NCBI GenBank assembly: GCA_002415025.1 | Contig: DIBR01000021.1 | Coordinates: 19,375 to 33,861 of the forward strand | Length of the DNA: 14,487 nt | Direction: 5' to 3' | Origin: Spongiibacteraceae bacterium UBA5047 | GTDB taxonomy: Bacteria; Pseudomonadota; Gammaproteobacteria; Pseudomonadales; Spongiibacteraceae | Part shown: positions 11,825 to 14,487 of the stretch, in pieces | Layout of the letters: every line of letters starts with the position of its first letter | How positions within the stretch are numbered: the stretch's first letter is position 1 | Notes under the pieces: generated by a model | What the model was told of the DNA's origin: nothing | What the model saw: only the letters and a program-made list of their open reading frames with translations | The model's database searches: none | Made by a program: the position numbers and the translations under genes

Positions 11825-14443
11825 ATGAAGAAGATGCTCCCTGCGGCCTTTTTGGCGAGCAGTGTGCTGGGCTTGGCGAGCGCGCCGGCCAGTGCACAGG
11901 CAAACGCACAAGATCAGGCTAAACCTGAAGCCAAACGGGTTGCTGCGCTGGAAGAGGTTATCGTTACCGCACGCCGTCGCGCCGAGAATATTCAGGAAAC
12001 CCCGATTGCGGTAACCGCGATCAGCGGTGAATCCCTGCGTGAGCAGGGGATCGTGAATACCAGCGAGCTGACAAAAAGCGTGCCCAGCCTGCAAATTAAC
12101 GAGGGCCAATCCAACCAGATTTACATTCGCGGTATTGGTGAGCGCTCGGGGTTTGCGCGCGTTGACCCGACGGTGGGCGTCTATCTTGATGACCTGTTTC
12201 TGCCGCGTACCGATGGTCAGTTGCTCGATACCGTCGATGTGCGAAGTATTCAGGTGTTGCGCGGCCCCCAGGGAACGTTGTTTGGAAAGAACACCACCGG
12301 CGGTGCTCTGGTGCTGACTCTGGAAAAGCCTAACGATGTATATGAGGGGTATGTGGAAGGCGCGCTGGGCAACTATGAATCACGCTCCTTGCGTGCTGCC
12401 GTGAACATTCCGATCAGCGACAATTTCTATACACGTACGGCCTTGACCATCGACAAGGACGACGGTTTCTTCAAGGACAAGCGTCAGGGCACCAGTTACT
12501 CGTCGAACGATCGCAAGGCTCTGGTTTTTCAGACCCGCTTTGAAGGTGAGTCCAGCTTCACTCTGGATACGCTGACGTATATAGGCAAGATTGATGAAGG
12601 CTTCGCCGCCATTAACTGCGACTTTTCCAGCGAAAACGGCTTGTTTGGTGAGGGCCTTTACTTGATGTGGGCGGGCGACACTGACCCGAGCAACCCCACA
12701 GCGTATCGGGAGAATTGCGAAGCGAATTCGCGTACCCAGGGCAACGTCGGTGATCTGGAAACCAACCTCGGCCCCAACCCCAAGCTTCAGAAAAAACTGG
12801 ACACCTACCTGCTCGGTGCTACCGCGCAGTGGGAGCTAAACGACGATGTAGCCATGAAGGTGGTATTCGGTGCACGCAAGGAAACCGAAGGGCCGATAGC
12901 GTCGAGCGACAACGACGGCGGCCCGGAAAACTGGTCAGAAGCCTACAATACGGATGACGGCGAACGCGATTCCTTCAGCCTGGAGTATCAGGTTAACGGC
13001 ACAGCGTTTGACAGCCGTTTGAGCTATACCGGCGGCCTGTTTTATATGCGTGAAACCAACTTCGAACCCTTTGCCTTGCTGACCAACTTTGCGGGCCTGG
13101 ATGCGCTGACGCTGGGCCAGCTCGGGGCTGGTCAAATTCCAACGCAGCCGACGCCGGGAGGAACCCAACCCTTCGTCGGCATACTGAGCGGCCCTTTGGT
13201 GTTGTCCGAGTTCGAACTGGAGAACAATACCTTCGCCGCGTTTTTTCAGGGCTCCTATGATATTACCGACAACCTGCAATTTACCGGCGGGATTCGTTAC
13301 ACGGCAGAAAAGCGTGAATCCGAACTATCTATTTTTCAGGCGGATGTCGCTGCTATCGAATCGCGGGTGACCGGCGGCGTGTTTATCTCGCCTGCTACCG
13401 GCAAGCCGATTACCTTTGGCCCCAACGCTGGCGGTTTCTTTCCGTGTCTGCTCGGCTGTGTTTGGGCAGATGATCCGGTTCGCGTTTTCCAAAATCAGTT
13501 TCTCGACGAGAATGGCGATGGCGTTCCCGATATTCCCCTGAATTCGTCGCCTACCCTGGTGGATAAAAAAGATAAGGTATTTTCAAAAATCACACCCATG
13601 GCATCGGTCTCCTACAACCTGCCTTACGAATGGCTGGACGACAGCGTACTCGATAGCATGATGGTTTACGGTACCTGGAGTACGGGTTTCAAATCCGGCT
13701 TCTTTGAGCCGCGCCTGCTCGACGGTTTGCAACAGGTTGACCCGGAGGAAGTGGAGAACCGCGAAATCGGGTTCAAGATTGACGCCTTTGATCGAACGGT
13801 GCGATTCAATGTTGCAATCTACTCCATGGACTTTGAAAACATGCAGTTGATTCAGGTCTCCACCGATTCAGGCGGCAACCTGGCGGTTATTTTCCGCAAT
13901 GCGGGTGAAGCCACGATTGAGGGTGGCGAAATGGAATTGACCTGGATGCCCTCGCCGCTGGTAATGATTAACGCGTCCTACAGCGACAACAACTATGAGT
14001 TTCAGGAATTCGTCGACAACGATTTGCTCAGCGCTGTTGCCGGCAACTTTGTGCCGGAAGATCGCACCGACGAAACCTTCCCTGCCTCTCCGGAAACGAC
14101 AGCCTCTTTAGGCGTGCAGTTTATGATTCCGACGGATTTCGGGATGGTGATTCCCCGCGTCGATTTTAGCTACAAGAGTGAAATTTTCTTTGGTCTGGAC
14201 GATGGCTCCTTCAGCGTCTTTCAGCGTGAGGGTATTGGCGGCTCCGAAGCCTTTACCCAGATCGATGCGCGATTGTCGTGGCAGAATAATAATGGCGACC
14301 TGAATGTTGCCGCATTTGTCAAAAACCTGACCGATGAGCGCTATATCATTGGTACGGCGTCGGTCTCGGATTCTGTGAGCACCTTCAATCAAACCTACGG
14401 CGATCCGCGCCGTTATGGTATCCAGGTTCGAAAAACGTTCTAG
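11825..14443 (+). CDS. TonB-dependent outer-membrane receptor
   Basis: The 872-residue receptor imports a ligand across the outer membrane with energy from TonB/ExbBD. A Sec signal peptide (MKKMLPAAFLASSVLGLASAPASA, cleavage after about residue 24) is followed by a TonB box LEEVIVTAR (42-50) and the plug domain (about 50-166) with ENIQETPIAVTAISGE, the SNQIYIRGIG block and RGPQGTLFGKNTTGGAL. The rest forms the 22-strand barrel and ends in ...YGIQVRKTF, with the terminal phenylalanine required for barrel assembly. There is no N-terminal signalling (STN) domain, so control through an anti-sigma factor is not expected. Paired cysteines in two loop regions and a D561-x-N-x-D-G-x-x-D569 motif suggest disulfides and a bound Ca2+ outside the cell. 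The ligand is not predictable; this plug type is common in receptors of Cellvibrionales and sphingomonads for diverse organic substrates. Confidence 0.95.
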   Translation: MKKMLPAAFLASSVLGLASAPASAQANAQDQAKPEAKRVAALEEVIVTARRRAENIQETPIAVTAISGESLREQGIVNTSELTKSVPSLQINEGQSNQIYIRGIGERSGFARVDPTVGVYLDDLFLPRTDGQLLDTVDVRSIQVLRGPQGTLFGKNTTGGALVLTLEKPNDVYEGYVEGALGNYESRSLRAAVNIPISDNFYTRTALTIDKDDGFFKDKRQGTSYSSNDRKALVFQTRFEGESSFTLDTLTYIGKIDEGFAAINCDFSSENGLFGEGLYLMWAGDTDPSNPTAYRENCEANSRTQGNVGDLETNLGPNPKLQKKLDTYLLGATAQWELNDDVAMKVVFGARKETEGPIASSDNDGGPENWSEAYNTDDGERDSFSLEYQVNGTAFDSRLSYTGGLFYMRETNFEPFALLTNFAGLDALTLGQLGAGQIPTQPTPGGTQPFVGILSGPLVLSEFELENNTFAAFFQGSYDITDNLQFTGGIRYTAEKRESELSIFQADVAAIESRVTGGVFISPATGKPITFGPNAGGFFPCLLGCVWADDPVRVFQNQFLDENGDGVPDIPLNSSPTLVDKKDKVFSKITPMASVSYNLPYEWLDDSVLDSMMVYGTWSTGFKSGFFEPRLLDGLQQVDPEEVENREIGFKIDAFDRTVRFNVAIYSMDFENMQLIQVSTDSGGNLAVIFRNAGEATIEGGEMELTWMPSPLVMINASYSDNNYEFQEFVDNDLLSAVAGNFVPEDRTDETFPASPETTASLGVQFMIPTDFGMVIPRVDFSYKSEIFFGLDDGSFSVFQREGIGGSEAFTQIDARLSWQNNNGDLNVAAFVKNLTDERYIIGTASVSDSVSTFNQTYGDPRRYGIQVRKTF

Positions 14444-14487
14444 GGCACCTCTGATTAATTCGGTAATGGCTCAGCGGAGTCTCTGGC
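14444..14487. other. Window end, no gene
   Basis: The last 44 bases follow the receptor stop directly with GGCACCTCTGATTAATTC. There is no hairpin with a T-run. The GCACCTCTGA-like start is reminiscent of some IS5-family terminal repeats, but the region is cut by the window edge and this cannot be tested here. Confidence 0.4.

Noticed and set aside
11600..12109. A 169-codon open frame on the - strand across the receptor leader
   Set aside because: It crosses the two terminator hairpins and the receptor signal-peptide region and has no domain; it is a shadow of the receptor gene and gap.
1..14487. CRISPR arrays, tRNA or rRNA genes
   Set aside because: No regularly spaced direct repeats and no tRNA- or rRNA-like conserved stretches were noticed on either strand by reading.

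Overview
The window is chromosomal DNA of a Gram-negative bacterium, most likely a marine-type gammaproteobacterium related to the Cellvibrionales/Pseudomonadales. The supporting evidence is the neighbouring hemF and aroE, the group of a YrdA-like carbonic anhydrase with prlC and yheV, the REP-like palindromes between genes, an outer-membrane lipoprotein and a TonB-dependent receptor. This placement is inference from gene content only. No tRNA, rRNA, CRISPR array, phage gene or complete insertion sequence was seen.

Positions 1-2493 hold core metabolism on the + strand: the 3' part of hemF (haem synthesis), aroE (shikimate pathway) and a Ca2+/Na+ antiporter of the CaCA family. At 2561-3147 is a small overlapping pair, a MerC-like membrane protein and a 68-residue protein with 12 cysteines of the GDCCVxC family, with no other mer genes in view. 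The gap before the next, convergent gene is almost filled by a 239-bp element bounded by perfect 33-bp inverted repeats. Next comes a gamma-class carbonic anhydrase homologue (- strand), divergent from oligopeptidase A (prlC), which overlaps the zinc-ribbon gene yheV. A REP-like double hairpin (6375-6431) separates yheV from a convergent two-gene operon (GNAT acetyltransferase, then a MAPEG membrane protein). Divergent from that operon is a HAD phosphatase closely resembling animal LHPP, followed by a small four-helix membrane protein with an HEWGH motif.

Positions 8816-14487 look like a surface or nutrient module. A large secreted lipoprotein resembling the DUF6351 family (probable alpha/beta-hydrolase-type enzyme) is followed by two terminator-like hairpins and then a complete 872-residue TonB-dependent receptor. 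The last 44 bases hold no gene.

Most of the window is ordinary housekeeping sequence. The parts worth a second look are the MerC/GDCCVxC pair, the 239-bp repeat element and its placement, the HEWGH membrane protein, the bacterial LHPP homologue, and the lipoprotein/receptor pair with its structured leader. I do not see a clearly new multi-gene system.
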